Shown: in pieces, positions 8,242-19,705 of the stretch
How the letters are laid out: the number at the start of each line of letters is the position of its first letter
How positions within the stretch are numbered: the first letter of the stretch is position 1
DNA from: Alphaproteobacteria bacterium
GTDB lineage: Bacteria > Pseudomonadota > Alphaproteobacteria > Rs-D84 > JAERRO01
Reading direction: 5' to 3'
NCBI GenBank assembly: GCA_016735395.1
Contig: JAERRO010000007.1
Span: 1 to 54,437, forward strand
DNA length: 54,437 nucleotides
Notes under the pieces: model-generated
Seen by the model: the letters and a program-made list of their open reading frames with translations, nothing else
Database searches by the model: none
Told to the model about the DNA's origin: nothing
Program-made: the position numbers and the translations under genes

Positions 8242-9852
8242 TTATTCCTCCATCATTTTGTATATATCTAGGAGCGGGATAATTTCTTCTAGTATATTGT
8301 GAGCTGTCGGCACGACATTGTAGTATGACAATCTACTTGGCACTACACCTTTTACTGTTTGCGGTTCATCTAGTACTATTAACATTGAGTATTGCGGTTG
8401 CTGAATAGGGAGGACAACAAGAATAGAAGTATAAACAGATTTAGAATTATATTTGCCATCTTTAAATTTATTGGCTGTTCCCGTCTTCGCACCGATCGAT
8501 ATATCGAGGACTTTTACCCTAGAAGCCGTCCCCCCTTGACCTGTGGCATCGTGAAGGATCTGCAAAATTTGGCTAGAAATATGTGGCAGTAATATCCTTT
8601 CAGATTTATCTACGGATCTATTTTTCAAGAGAGAAGGTTGTATTAGCAGTCCTCCGTTGATAGTCGCATTAAAGGCGACGAGCATAGTAATCGGATTGAT
8701 TGAAAGACCATAACCGTATGATATAGACAGCGATTTATTTTTAGACCATTCTTTTGGTTCTCCTGATCTAACTAATTTTATGGAAGATACAAAATTTTGT
8801 TTTCCTATTATGCCTAACTTTTCGAAACATTTTTTCTGATTTTGGATTCCCATCTTCTCTGCGATCTTTATAGATCCTACATTAGAAGAAAACTTAAAGA
8901 TATCTTTAACAGAAAGTTCATCGTGCTTGTGTCGTCCTGCGTCCTTGACGGTAAATTTGCCTATCTTATAAGATTTAGGTATATCAAAAACTTCATCGAC
9001 GGTTACAGAATCGGTGGCTAAAGCACATGCGGTATTAAAAACTTTTAATACAGATCCAAGTTCGAACCGTCCGTCTATAGGTTCTATTCTATAGTGAGAA
9101 TTTTCATAATTTGAAACCAGAGCTATAATTTCATTAGTCTTAACATCCATAATTATTGCAAAAGCACCTTTCGCCTTAAATTTTCGAATTGCAGACTCTA
9201 GTTGATTATTCAGACTCCGTTGAATTCTAGAGTCGATAGTCAAAAAGGCATCATTTTTCTCTTTTTCAAAGAACGGGTTCAGTTTATATTCTAGTTTAGT
9301 CTTACCGGAGCAGTCGTCTGCGGTTCCTATAATATGTTCAACAGACTTAATCGGATAGATCCGTTTTTTTACGGGAATAAGTTGAACACCTTTAAAGTGT
9401 CCAATGGCCGATTTTATCTTCGTATATACTTCGATATCCACATTTCTTTTTATGTAGACGAATTTTTTATTTGCATCTAGCTTACTTAAATCTACAGACG
9501 GCAAAATACTCTTTAACTTTTTAGAGATTGTGTTAATATTTTCTACTTTATTTGGTTGTATAGCGAAGTCAAAAGCGAGAATTGATTGTGCTAAAATAAC
9601 TCCATTCCTGTCAAAAATGGTAGGTCTATAGCAACTGTCTTTTTGATATATTATGTTATTAGATGACGACGATTTAATAAATATAGTAAAAAAAGTAGAA
9701 CCTGTGAGAAAGAAACACAGGGCGAGACATGTTATATAAAAAATTTTTATTCTCTCTGTATTGAGACCACTAGGAGTACGATCTTGCAAAAAATGTTTAA
9801 TTTCCTTACCTACATTAAAGTCGTCAGTCCTATTCTTAACCATATTATTCAT
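8242..9852 (-). CDS. ftsI: Peptidoglycan transpeptidase FtsI/PBP3
   Basis: 536 aa; PBP dimerisation region, SSNVG, GAKTGTA (KTG) motifs; dcw context. Confidence 0.9.
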   Translation of the reverse strand: MNNMVKNRTDDFNVGKEIKHFLQDRTPSGLNTERIKIFYITCLALCFFLTGSTFFTIFIKSSSSNNIIYQKDSCYRPTIFDRNGVILAQSILAFDFAIQPNKVENINTISKKLKSILPSVDLSKLDANKKFVYIKRNVDIEVYTKIKSAIGHFKGVQLIPVKKRIYPIKSVEHIIGTADDCSGKTKLEYKLNPFFEKEKNDAFLTIDSRIQRSLNNQLESAIRKFKAKGAFAIIMDVKTNEIIALVSNYENSHYRIEPIDGRFELGSVLKVFNTACALATDSVTVDEVFDIPKSYKIGKFTVKDAGRHKHDELSVKDIFKFSSNVGSIKIAEKMGIQNQKKCFEKLGIIGKQNFVSSIKLVRSGEPKEWSKNKSLSISYGYGLSINPITMLVAFNATINGGLLIQPSLLKNRSVDKSERILLPHISSQILQILHDATGQGGTASRVKVLDISIGAKTGTANKFKDGKYNSKSVYTSILVVLPIQQPQYSMLIVLDEPQTVKGVVPSRLSYYNVVPTAHNILEEIIPLLDIYKMMEE

Positions 9853-10132
9853 CGACTTTTTTATCTGGCAGATCGTCTATGTAGAGTGCATCGGAGAAAG
9901 TTATAGGCACAAATTTGAGGTCAAACTCTTGATTGATATTCTCTAGTATCTCGGGCTGACACTTCTGCTCTAGAGTTAACAAAAGAGTTTTATATCTATT
10001 ATCGAGGTTAGATATTTTCTTCTGATTAACGGCCACATTATATTGCAATTTTCTAGCATATGTCTGAAATACGAACAGAGCTGAAAGTTGAATTAAAAAA
10101 AGTGTAATTAAAATGGAGTTAATGATCCTCAT
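9845..10132 (-). CDS. ftsL: FtsL-like small division protein
   Basis: 95 aa, single TM plus coiled coil, between rsmH and ftsI with ATGA-type overlaps. Confidence 0.6.
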   Translation of the reverse strand: MRIINSILITLFLIQLSALFVFQTYARKLQYNVAVNQKKISNLDNRYKTLLLTLEQKCQPEILENINQEFDLKFVPITFSDALYIDDLPDKKVDE

Positions 10133-11025
10133 TTGTTTACCATTATGGCACCCCTCAACTTTGCAGATCTAGCTCTAGGGTTATGTCTAATTTCTTCGTC
10201 ATCGGGTACCATAATCTTTTTAAATAATGGTTTTAACTCTTTATTATTTTTAAAGAAGAACTTTACATATTTATCTTCGACGGAGTGAAAATCTACTACG
10301 AGAACGATGCCATTTTTCCCAAGAATTTTAACCGAGTTATTCAGTGCTATCCATAGATTATTTATTTCATCGTTAACTTCAATTCTGATCGCCTGAAATA
10401 TTCTAGTTATAGATTTAGGATGTTTTGAGACTACTTGCACGGCCGTTTTGAGGTCTGCGACGGTTGTGAGGGGTCTACTTTCTATAATAGAATCGGCAAT
10501 CTTATAAGAGGCCTTTTCTCCACCGTAATTAAAGAAGGCATCTGCCAGTTGTTTTTTCGTATAGTTATTCAAAATATATTCCGCCGATTTATCATCTAGT
10601 TTCGAGTCGGACATATCCATATCTAGCGGAGAATCATCGAACCTAAAAGAGAAACCTCTATCTTCACTATCCAGTTGCATAGAAGACATACCCAGATCAA
10701 AAATTACGAGATCTACATTTTCGATCTGTTTATATTTATCTATGTTAACAAAATTATCACAGATAAATTCAAACTTATCTACGGACTTTCTGTCGCTAAC
10801 AATTTTACGAGTATCTTGCACGAACTTTTGTATTGACTTATCTTGATCGAAGGCAAAAACTTTAGCACCTCTACCTATAAAAGCATTAGAATATCCTCCT
10901 GCTCCGAAGGTCGCATCAACGACGACTTTTTCACTCCAGTCTTCTATCTTCCATGTATCATCTAGAAGTCTCATAATGGACTTTATTAAAACAGGTTTAT
11001 GGGTCAAATTGAGGTTAGAAATCAT
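10129..11025 (-). CDS. rsmH: 16S rRNA (cytosine(1402)-N4)-methyltransferase
   Basis: 298 aa; VVDATFGAGGYS, FDLGMSSMQLDSEDRGFSFR, PRARSAKLR motifs. Confidence 0.95.
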   Translation of the reverse strand: MISNLNLTHKPVLIKSIMRLLDDTWKIEDWSEKVVVDATFGAGGYSNAFIGRGAKVFAFDQDKSIQKFVQDTRKIVSDRKSVDKFEFICDNFVNIDKYKQIENVDLVIFDLGMSSMQLDSEDRGFSFRFDDSPLDMDMSDSKLDDKSAEYILNNYTKKQLADAFFNYGGEKASYKIADSIIESRPLTTVADLKTAVQVVSKHPKSITRIFQAIRIEVNDEINNLWIALNNSVKILGKNGIVLVVDFHSVEDKYVKFFFKNNKELKPLFKKIMVPDDEEIRHNPRARSAKLRGAIMVNK

Positions 11026-11106
11026 ATCTTGAGTATAGCATAGAAGTAGATAGAAACCAAATAGCAGTTCAAAAAAAATCGCTTTGGTATTAGAAAAAAA
11101 CCGTCT

Positions 11107-11343
11107 TTAAATGTCGGCTTTATTTCTATACATTTCAGTCTTCGAGTCAAGTTCTAGTCTCTTTTCCGGAGACATCTTTCTCAATTTTATAATCATAGTT
11201 ATGAACTTCCGTTCGAATCCTGCAGATACGGCCTCTTGATAAACCGACTTAATATCGTCTTGAATATTGGCTTGATCTTGTTGTAGTAATTCTATTCTCT
11301 CTATAAATTGATTTAGAATTTCTCCAGAAATATCGTCTTGCAT
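11107..11343 (-). CDS. DUF2312/GapR-family DNA-binding protein
   Basis: 78 aa; QFIERIELLQQDQANIQDDIKSVYQEAVSAGFERKFITMIIKLRKM matches the GapR family pattern. Confidence 0.8.
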   Translation of the reverse strand: MQDDISGEILNQFIERIELLQQDQANIQDDIKSVYQEAVSAGFERKFITMIIKLRKMSPEKRLELDSKTEMYRNKADI

Positions 11344-11438
11344 ATAGTATCCTTTTGTTATGATTATAAGATTTTATATTATATCACAGAAAAGAAGACA
11401 TATCAATAATCGTAGGATAAAGATTTTTTATATCTTAA

Positions 11439-13763
11439 CTAGTCGAGTTTAGCGGAGATCATCTCTTTTTTATAGCACACGATTTTATCACCGATTCTAT
11501 AGTTATTAAATGATTCTATAAACAGACCGACATCTACTCCGACTTTAGCTTCTTTAACTTCGTCCTTCTCTTTTTTCATAGCAGAAATATTACCATCGAA
11601 CAGCACTTTTTCTCCCCTAGAGATTTTAAACAGCATATCTTTTTTCATCATACCAGTCTTAACTCTAGCTCCGGCGATTTTATTTATTTTACCATAATCG
11701 AAGACTGCGATAATCTCTGCGGTTCCTATGGTAGTAATAATCTCTTCCTGTTCTAGTTTACTTTCGATATCTAGTTTAATATCTTCGACGATATTATATA
11801 TAATATTATGTTGAAGTATCTTCACATTTTTATTCTCTGCATATTTGGCGATAGCGGTAGAAGTTTTAATATTGAATGCTACAATAATAGAGCCCGTCAC
11901 AAAAGCATTATCTACATCTGATTCTGTGATTACTCCGACTGAAGTCTGAATTATATTAACTTTAGCTTTATTATATTTCAAAGCATTTATAATATCTTTA
12001 ACGGCCTCAAGAGATCCATCTACATCGGCTTTTATGATAATATTAGAATTGACTTTAGTAGAAGATATATCACTAAAGGACATCGTGGCTAAAGTGCTAG
12101 CGACATTTTCTTGTTGTTTATTCCACTCTGCGACTTCTTTAGCTATGGTGGCAGACGGCACAGCAAAAAGTCTATTCCCGGCATCTGGCATAATATCAGG
12201 GCCCGTAATTACTACAGGTTTTCCCGGCAAAATATCATTTACGGCTTTGTTATTATCGAAGATAAACCGAACAGAAGAAGCTTTAGATCCTATTACTATT
12301 GGTTGATTTCTCTTTAAAGTTCCGTTCGTAGTAATAATAGAAAGGGCTATTCCGTGTCCCTTTTGAATATAGCTTTCTACTACAACTCCGGTCGCCAAAG
12401 CATCTGGATCTGCCTTCAGATCTAGCATCTCGGCTTGTATCATAATGGTATCAAGAAGTTTATCGATATTATTATTTTCGGTAGCGGAAATTTCTACTGC
12501 GAGTACATTTCCTCCCATAGATTCTACTTGTATATCGTGAGTTAACAGATCCGTATAAACTTTATTAGCATTAAATCCTGCGACATCGTTCTTATTAACT
12601 ACAACTATCATAGTCGCATTTGCTTCTTTAATCATACGAATAGCTTCAACTGTTTGAGGTTTGATACTATCATTTCCAGCGATTACCAGCAAAACTATGT
12701 CTGCTACAGAAGCTCCTCTAGATCTCATAGCAGAGAATGTTTCATGCCCAGGAGTATCGACGAAGGTAATAAATTCTTCTTTATATTTTACTTCATAAGA
12801 GGCTATATGTTGAGTTATACCCCCTGCTTCACCTTCGACTACATTAGACTTTCTCAGTGTATCAAGCAGAGAAGTTTTCCCATGATCTACATGTCCCATA
12901 ATAGTTATTATAGGTTGTCTTTTAGTTATATTGTTTACAGGTTTCAGCATCTCTGGAAAAGGATGACTCTGTTTCAGTTTAATAGTGTGTCCAAGTTCAG
13001 TTGCTACGACGGAGGCAGTATCGAAATCGATAGAATCATTTTCTCCGACTATGATAGAATTTTTCTTCAACAGTCTAATTATATCTTTAGACTTTTCTGC
13101 TAGCCCCGTTGCAAGTTCATTGACGGTGATATTTTCTAATATCTCGACATCTTTAAAGACTTTCGCTCGTCTAACTTTAGGGCCTCTATTATGGGTTCCT
13201 CTAATAGTAGGTTCGTCCATTACCTGCGGATTTATCCTATTCAACAGATCTTTAGCAAGTATTTTACGATTGGGATTTAGCAAATCTGATGCCGAAGTTT
13301 TATTAGAATTTCTAGCAATTTTAGCTCTTCGTTTATATCTAGGACGATCTACTGTGGCAGTATTAGTAAAAACTTTAGGAGCTATTTTAGGAGTTATTTT
13401 AGGAGTATTTTTTTCATCTTTAGTCTCTACAACTTTGACTACCTTATTTTCTTCTTCAGATTCTTTAGAAAATTGTCGTTGAGCCTCTTTTAGTCTAGAA
13501 AGTCCATCGTCGTTTCCACCGATAGAGAGTGCTTTATTATCTTTAACTCGTTGCATCATAGATCTAGCATCTTGCATTCTTCTCTCTGCAGGAGACAAGT
13601 TGTCTTTATCAGAGTTATCTTTTTCTACAGGTTTACTAGTTTTCACTACGGGGTTAGCATTAAAAGTTCTTCTCTTCCTTTCCACTTGAAAAGTGCTACC
13701 TCTAGCATGATTAAAAGAACCCGTTGCCCCTTTAAGTGTTAAAGTTTTTCTTTCTGCGACCAT
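11439..13763 (-). CDS. infB: Translation initiation factor IF-2
   Basis: 774 aa; ITIMGHVDHGKTSLLD, DTPGHETFSAMRSRGA, NKND motifs. Confidence 0.97.
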   Translation of the reverse strand: MVAERKTLTLKGATGSFNHARGSTFQVERKRRTFNANPVVKTSKPVEKDNSDKDNLSPAERRMQDARSMMQRVKDNKALSIGGNDDGLSRLKEAQRQFSKESEEENKVVKVVETKDEKNTPKITPKIAPKVFTNTATVDRPRYKRRAKIARNSNKTSASDLLNPNRKILAKDLLNRINPQVMDEPTIRGTHNRGPKVRRAKVFKDVEILENITVNELATGLAEKSKDIIRLLKKNSIIVGENDSIDFDTASVVATELGHTIKLKQSHPFPEMLKPVNNITKRQPIITIMGHVDHGKTSLLDTLRKSNVVEGEAGGITQHIASYEVKYKEEFITFVDTPGHETFSAMRSRGASVADIVLLVIAGNDSIKPQTVEAIRMIKEANATMIVVVNKNDVAGFNANKVYTDLLTHDIQVESMGGNVLAVEISATENNNIDKLLDTIMIQAEMLDLKADPDALATGVVVESYIQKGHGIALSIITTNGTLKRNQPIVIGSKASSVRFIFDNNKAVNDILPGKPVVITGPDIMPDAGNRLFAVPSATIAKEVAEWNKQQENVASTLATMSFSDISSTKVNSNIIIKADVDGSLEAVKDIINALKYNKAKVNIIQTSVGVITESDVDNAFVTGSIIVAFNIKTSTAIAKYAENKNVKILQHNIIYNIVEDIKLDIESKLEQEEIITTIGTAEIIAVFDYGKINKIAGARVKTGMMKKDMLFKISRGEKVLFDGNISAMKKEKDEVKEAKVGVDVGLFIESFNNYRIGDKIVCYKKEMISAKLD

Positions 13764-13777
13764 GTATAAACCTCTGC

Positions 13778-15439
13778 TTAAAATTGTCTATCGTTAGTAG
13801 AATTATCTTCTTCTATATTTTCACCTTCTTCGATCTCTATCATACCTAGTATAGTTCTACACTCAAGAATGACATCCTCTGCAAATTTTGCGGATATTTC
13901 TTCATCGGGAAAAATCTCTAAAAGTTCGTCCGTAGCTAGATCTGCAAGATCTTGAATAGAGAAAACTTCATTTTCTGCTAGAGTTAAAATCTGTTTATGA
14001 TTAAGTTTATCGAATTTGATAAGATCGTCTTTGATACCTAGTTTAACAGCTTTATCTACGAATGCTTTCTGTTTTTCGGCGATAAAAGTCGTTGCTCTCT
14101 GTTGGATTTCTTCGGCGAGTTCTTGACTAAACCCTTCGATAACAGAAAATTCTTCAATAGTTACATCTACAAGATCTTTAACGGATCTAAACCCTTCGGT
14201 ATAAAGAAGTCGAGCAATGACATCGTCTATATCTAGAGCCTCTACAAACAGAGCTACTTTTTCTTTTATATCCTTTTGAAATCTTTCGGCTTCGTCGTGT
14301 TCTGAAATTATATCAACTTTCCACCCTGTCAGTTGTGAAGCTAGTCTAACATTTTGTCCTTTTCTACCGATAGCGATAGATTGTTGATCTTCGGCTACAA
14401 CGACTTCTGCTTTTTGATTTTCTTCGTCTAGAATTATCTTTTGGACTTTTGCTGGTTGAATAGCTTGAGCTATAAACATAGCTGGATCTTCGGACCACAC
14501 GATGACATCAATTTTTTCACCTTGAAGTTCGTTAACAATAGAGTTAATTCTCACTCCCTTCATACCGACGAGGACACCGACGGGATCTAGATAATCATCT
14601 TGAGATATGACACTAATCTTTGCATGCGACCCAGGTTCTCTAGCGATAGATTTAATCTGTACGATACCTTCGTATACTTCTGGCACTTCCATAGCAAAAA
14701 GTCTTTCCATAAATTTAGGGTGTGTCCTAGACAACAATATAGAAGGGCCCGAGACATTTTTATTCACATCAATAACCAACGAAGAAATTCTCTCTCCAGG
14801 TCTAAAAGATTCTCTAGCTATCATTTCGTCTCTACGAAGCATAGCCTCTATATGTGGTGTAAGTTCTACCCATACATTACCGTATTCTATTCTTTTAACA
14901 GTTCCAGAAACGATTTCTCCAACTTTTCCGTTAAACTCTGCAAATTGTTTATCTTTCTGTAGCATTTTAATTCTTTGCATAAGAATTTGTCTAGCCTGCA
15001 TAGAAGAGTGTCTAGTAAAAGTCGGCAGAGGGATATCTTCTGACAAGACTTGTCCTATAGATATATCTTTGTTCTCTTTTCCAGCTTCTTTTAGTGTGAT
15101 ATGTTTATAAAAGTCAAAAATGAGTGGTACTTCTGATTCTCCGATTGCGAGTTCATCTCCGAAGTTTTTCTCTAGTATATAGTCGTCTTCTGGTTCTATT
15201 TTTTTATTTGGCAGGTCATCGTCGACTACTGTCATATTTTTAAATAGTTTAATAGTCCCGTCGTCTCTATTCACGGACACAGATAGATCTAGATTTCCTC
15301 CGTATGCAGAAATACATACTTGAGAGATGGTAGACTCCAAAACGTGAAATAGATCGTTAACTTCTATACCTATTTCTTCAGAGATTCTTTTTATATCGAA
15401 GATAAGTTCTTGTAGAGGAAAAGTTCCAATTGAAGACAT
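13778..15439 (-). CDS. nusA: Transcription termination/antitermination protein NusA
   Basis: 553 aa; S1 and KH segments (DPVGVLVGMKGVRI, SIAIGRKGQNVRLASQLTGW). Confidence 0.95.
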   Translation of the reverse strand: MSSIGTFPLQELIFDIKRISEEIGIEVNDLFHVLESTISQVCISAYGGNLDLSVSVNRDDGTIKLFKNMTVVDDDLPNKKIEPEDDYILEKNFGDELAIGESEVPLIFDFYKHITLKEAGKENKDISIGQVLSEDIPLPTFTRHSSMQARQILMQRIKMLQKDKQFAEFNGKVGEIVSGTVKRIEYGNVWVELTPHIEAMLRRDEMIARESFRPGERISSLVIDVNKNVSGPSILLSRTHPKFMERLFAMEVPEVYEGIVQIKSIAREPGSHAKISVISQDDYLDPVGVLVGMKGVRINSIVNELQGEKIDVIVWSEDPAMFIAQAIQPAKVQKIILDEENQKAEVVVAEDQQSIAIGRKGQNVRLASQLTGWKVDIISEHDEAERFQKDIKEKVALFVEALDIDDVIARLLYTEGFRSVKDLVDVTIEEFSVIEGFSQELAEEIQQRATTFIAEKQKAFVDKAVKLGIKDDLIKFDKLNHKQILTLAENEVFSIQDLADLATDELLEIFPDEEISAKFAEDVILECRTILGMIEIEEGENIEEDNSTNDRQF

Positions 15440-15512
15440 TATAAACTCCTTTTTTTTAATATTAGTCCTAAAGTTTTCTATTAAGACTCTAGACTTCGGT
15501 TATAACTAGCAA

Positions 15513-15537
15513 CAAAAAAAGATGCTTTTAGCATCTC
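15513..15537 (-). terminator. Intrinsic terminator downstream of rho
   Basis: Minus strand AGATGC-TAAAA-GCATCT followed by T7. Confidence 0.7.
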
Positions 15538-15619
15538 TCAAGTTTCCGGTTAAAATTATAATTATATAATACACCAAAATTTACCATAAGTCAAGCCTTA
15601 CAATCTTATATATTTAATA

Positions 15620-16906
15620 TTAACTTCTATTCATAAGTTCGAAGAACCCTTGATTAGATTTAGTACTTTTAATTTTATCTAGTAAAAATTCTATGGCATC
15701 TACTGGTGTCATAGGATTAAGAATTCGACGAAGCACCCAAAGTTTAGCGAGTTCGTCTTTATCTATGAGCAGTTCTTCTTTTCTAGTCGCAGATTTGACG
15801 ATATCGATGGCAGGGTAAACTCTACGGTCGGCAATTTTTCTATTTAGAAGTATCTCGGAATTACCTGTACCTTTAAACTCTTCGAAGATAACTTCGTCCA
15901 TTTTAGAACCGGTCTCGATAAGAGCAGTAGCTATAATAGTCAGAGATCCACCCTCTTCTATATTTCGAGCCGCCCCAAAGAACCTTTTAGGTTTTTGCAA
16001 TGCGGAGACATCTACTCCACCTGAAAGCACCTTACCCGAGGACGGCACGGCCGTATTATAAGCTCTAGCAAGTCTAGTAATAGAGTCCAGCAAAACTATA
16101 ACATCTTTTCCGTATTCTACGAGCCTTTTAGCCTTTTCTATAACCATCTCTGCGACACGGATATGTTGAGAGGCAGGTTCATCGAAGGTAGAAGAAATAA
16201 CTTCACCTCTAACAGTCCTCTGCATATCGGTAACTTCTTCAGGTCGTTCGTCTACTAGTAGAACAAACAACTTCACATCTGGATAATTCTCATTGATAGA
16301 TTGAGCTATAGATTGTAATAGCATAGTTTTACCTGTCTTCGGCGGAGCTACTATCAGAGACCTCTGTCCCTTTCCTGTAGGAGAGATAATATCGATGACT
16401 CTTCCAGGAACACCTGCTAGATTTTTCTTTGGATCATCTTTATGTTCGACCTCTAGTTTCCACTTTTCTTGTGGGTATAGAGGGGTTAGATCTTCGAATC
16501 TAATTCTATGTTTAAGATCTTGAACAGGTTTTTCATTAACATTCTCTACAGATTGAACAGAAAAGTAATTTTCTCCATCGAGAGGCGGTTTAACTACACA
16601 CTGAATATTATCTCCTGTCTTTAGACCTAGAGATCTTATAAAATTGTTAGGCACATATATATCGTCTGGCGAGGCTAAATAATTAGACTCTAGAGATCTT
16701 ATAAAGCCGTATCTTTCTGGAAGTATATGAATAGTCCCTTCCCCATGGATCTCGGCAGACTCATCTTCGGCCCACTTTTTCAGTATTTCTACTCGCAGTC
16801 TTTTTACTCCTAGTTGAGAAGAGTTTTCTATATTGAGTTCTTCTGCTATGGAAATAAGTTTACTAGCAGATTGACTTTTGAGGTCTTGAATAAATAGTGT
16901 TTTCAT
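15620..16906 (-). CDS. rho: Transcription termination factor Rho
   Basis: 428 aa; [55 protein letters not shown]. Confidence 0.97.
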   Translation of the reverse strand: MKTLFIQDLKSQSASKLISIAEELNIENSSQLGVKRLRVEILKKWAEDESAEIHGEGTIHILPERYGFIRSLESNYLASPDDIYVPNNFIRSLGLKTGDNIQCVVKPPLDGENYFSVQSVENVNEKPVQDLKHRIRFEDLTPLYPQEKWKLEVEHKDDPKKNLAGVPGRVIDIISPTGKGQRSLIVAPPKTGKTMLLQSIAQSINENYPDVKLFVLLVDERPEEVTDMQRTVRGEVISSTFDEPASQHIRVAEMVIEKAKRLVEYGKDVIVLLDSITRLARAYNTAVPSSGKVLSGGVDVSALQKPKRFFGAARNIEEGGSLTIIATALIETGSKMDEVIFEEFKGTGNSEILLNRKIADRRVYPAIDIVKSATRKEELLIDKDELAKLWVLRRILNPMTPVDAIEFLLDKIKSTKSNQGFFELMNRS

Positions 16907-17119
16907 CGTTTTCCTTTATATTGAGGGCAAGATTATCATTTTTATATATTTATTATGGTTATTGATTTAATATAAAAGATATCGATTAACAGAGAACGGT
17001 GTCTCTTCGTAATGTATTTGATTATAGTATTGAAAAAATCAAAGTCAAGTATATTTTAGTTGAAAACACAGAAAAAAGTCCTATATATAACATATCAGGA
17101 AATTGCAAGGAGAGTATTG

Positions 17120-19651
17120 ATGGTAGAGAAAACAAAAAAAACGACTTCATCGACATCGAAGAAAGTTGTTAACGGGGTTCGTCATAGACTATTGAAAGAC
17201 AAATTATTGAGTAAAGACGAGTCTACGATGAGGTTATTTTCTTATATAAATAAGATATTACATAGATCCGAGAAGGGCGAGAGTTTTTTATCGATAAATT
17301 TACCGAACATAATAGTATGGCCACATAGCAATATGCACTTACGAATAGAAGGACCAGTAGTAGATTTATTATCTAAATTATATGCTAACCGAGAGTCATT
17401 CTTTATAACCACAAAAATAGGAGAATCAAAATCTGAAAAGGATGCTAAAAACTTATTATTGACAGGGACTTTTGGTTATATTGAGAAGTTTACTAAAATA
17501 TCGAATAACAGTTGCAGGTTATCTTTTAAAACGACGGTCAGAGGTAAAGCTAGCGGTCATCAGATAAGAGACAAGATATTGAGGTCTAAAGTTATGTTAA
17601 AAGATATAAATCTTGAGGACCTAAATAAAGGCAGTAATCCCAGAGAAAAAGCATTATTAAAAACAATATTGGGAACTGTGGTCTCTATAAGTTCGAAGAC
17701 TTCATTAAATTTTGAGAAGTTTCATTCATTAGAGGAGGCTTTTAACTCTAACAAGTGGGTATCTATAGACGGAGTATTGTCGTTAACAGGCCTACCTTAC
17801 GAGTTTGTATCTACCTTGTATAGCATTTCTAGTGCGGGAGTTATATTATCTAAAATACAGAACTTTTTATCAGAGGAGATAGAGAAGTTATCTATAGATA
17901 AAGAGATAGACGACAAAGTAGGGAAGAATATGAGCGAATTTCAAAGGAGTGTATATTTGCAGGAAAAGTTAAAGGTGATACAAGAAGAATTGGGAAATAA
18001 CGGAAAAGAGAAGATGTTAGAGAAGATGAAGGAGAAGAAAGTCCCTGAGAGGGTATTAAAGGTTATCACGAAAGAACTAGAGCGGTTAAGTACGATGTCT
18101 AGTATGTCTCCGGAGTCCTCTATAATAAAGCATTATGCAGAATGGATACTAGATTTACCGTGGGGTTCAGAGAAAAATTCTCCATTGAATCTCTTGAAGG
18201 CGAAGAAAGTGCTAGATGCAGATCATTACGGGATAAAAAAAGCAAAAGAACGAATATTAGAGATGTTATCTGTATACAGTAGAAAAGGCGACTTGAGTAA
18301 TAACATTTTATGTTTTGTAGGGCCTCCAGGTGTGGGTAAAACTTCATTAGTGAGTTCTATATCGACTGTATTAAATAGACCTTTAGTAAAAATATCTTTA
18401 GGCGGTATAAGCGACGAGTCGGAGATCCGAGGACACCGTAGAACCTATATAGGGGCTCAACCCGGTAGAATAGTTAATGCACTAAAGCAGAGTAAAACCT
18501 TATCTCCTGTCATACTGTTAGACGAGATAGACAAGATTCATAGCGGAAGTCATGGAAGTCCTATTTCGGCTTTATTAGAGGTATTAGACCCCTCACAAAA
18601 CAAGCACTTTAGAGACAACTTTATGGAGTTCGACATAGATCTATCGGGCATTATATTTATAGCTACTGCGAACAATCTAGACAATATACCATTACCGTTA
18701 TTAGACAGAATAGAAGTCATCAACTTATCTTCTTATTCTGAATTGGAGAAATTAAAAATAGCTAAAAAGCATATATTACCTAGAGCGATAGAAAAGATAG
18801 GTATAAGAAAAAGTGAGTTTAGCATCAGCGAATCTGCCTTAAAAGATTTAATACATAATTACACTATAGAAGCGGGTGTCAGACTGTTATCTAAAAACAT
18901 AGAGAAGCTACTCCGCAAATCGTTGAGTATGTTATTAAGTATTGAAGACGATGAGACTACTACACCGTCGAAAAAGAAGATAATTGTCAGCAAAGAAAAT
19001 CTAAACAACTTTATAGATCCCGTCGCAAAAGAAATAGAAGTAAATCCTAAACCGCGAGTTGGCAAAGTAAATATATTATCGGTCGGTCAGTTCGGTGGCA
19101 GTTTAAAACAGTTAGAGACGATAAAAGTGTCAGGGGTTCCACAGGTAATAAAAACGGGGTTATTAAAAGAGCAGTTTCAAGAAAGCATAGATGTAGCTTT
19201 AGCCTGGATAAAGTCTAATATAAATCTACTAGGCATAAGTTCTTCTGTTATAGAAGGACATACTCTATATGTCCACATACCACATTCCAGCGGTATAGAA
19301 GGACCGAGTGCGGGACTTGCTATAACAACTTCGTTGGTATCTACTCTATTAAAGGTTCCCGTGAGAGGAGATATAGCAATGACGGGCGAGATTAGTTTAA
19401 CAGGCGATGCATTAGCGGTAGGAGGAGTTGTAGAGAAGATTATGGGGGCTTATTCTAAAGGCATTAAAAAAATCATAGTTCCACGGAGTGTTCTACCTGT
19501 AATAAAAGAACTAGATACGGAGATAAGGGACAATGTAGAAATTATAGCCGTCGACTCAATATTAGAAGTGTTAAAATTAACGATATTGGGTTTCGAAGAT
19601 AAATTTGACTCTATAAATTTATCTCGTCATTCTTATATAGGTTATCGTTAA
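17120..19651 (+). CDS. lon: ATP-dependent protease Lon
   Basis: AAA+ GPPGVGKTSL, RGHRRTYIGAQPGRI, catalytic GPSAGLAI. ORF opens at TTG 17060, but ATG 17120 has an SD-like AAGGAGAG at the right spacing, so I prefer it. Confidence 0.93.
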   Translation: MVEKTKKTTSSTSKKVVNGVRHRLLKDKLLSKDESTMRLFSYINKILHRSEKGESFLSINLPNIIVWPHSNMHLRIEGPVVDLLSKLYANRESFFITTKIGESKSEKDAKNLLLTGTFGYIEKFTKISNNSCRLSFKTTVRGKASGHQIRDKILRSKVMLKDINLEDLNKGSNPREKALLKTILGTVVSISSKTSLNFEKFHSLEEAFNSNKWVSIDGVLSLTGLPYEFVSTLYSISSAGVILSKIQNFLSEEIEKLSIDKEIDDKVGKNMSEFQRSVYLQEKLKVIQEELGNNGKEKMLEKMKEKKVPERVLKVITKELERLSTMSSMSPESSIIKHYAEWILDLPWGSEKNSPLNLLKAKKVLDADHYGIKKAKERILEMLSVYSRKGDLSNNILCFVGPPGVGKTSLVSSISTVLNRPLVKISLGGISDESEIRGHRRTYIGAQPGRIVNALKQSKTLSPVILLDEIDKIHSGSHGSPISALLEVLDPSQNKHFRDNFMEFDIDLSGIIFIATANNLDNIPLPLLDRIEVINLSSYSELEKLKIAKKHILPRAIEKIGIRKSEFSISESALKDLIHNYTIEAGVRLLSKNIEKLLRKSLSMLLSIEDDETTTPSKKKIIVSKENLNNFIDPVAKEIEVNPKPRVGKVNILSVGQFGGSLKQLETIKVSGVPQVIKTGLLKEQFQESIDVALAWIKSNINLLGISSSVIEGHTLYVHIPHSSGIEGPSAGLAITTSLVSTLLKVPVRGDIAMTGEISLTGDALAVGGVVEKIMGAYSKGIKKIIVPRSVLPVIKELDTEIRDNVEIIAVDSILEVLKLTILGFEDKFDSINLSRHSYIGYR

Positions 19652-19705
19652 AGTATACAGATAAATCTGTTTGCAAGAAGTTAGAAAATAAAGTATTATA
19701 ACGAT

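Noticed and set aside
11439-15439. Numerous plus-strand ORFs inside infB and nusA (e.g. 12985-13482, 14607-15110)
   Set aside because: Antisense shadows of conserved genes with no recognisable domains.
17060-17119. TTG start of Lon in the track
   Set aside because: ATG 17120 preceded by AAGGAG is a better start.
19486-19500. Match of 'ttccacggagt' inside lon to the array motif
   Set aside because: Short match within conserved Lon coding sequence (IIVPRSVL); likely chance.
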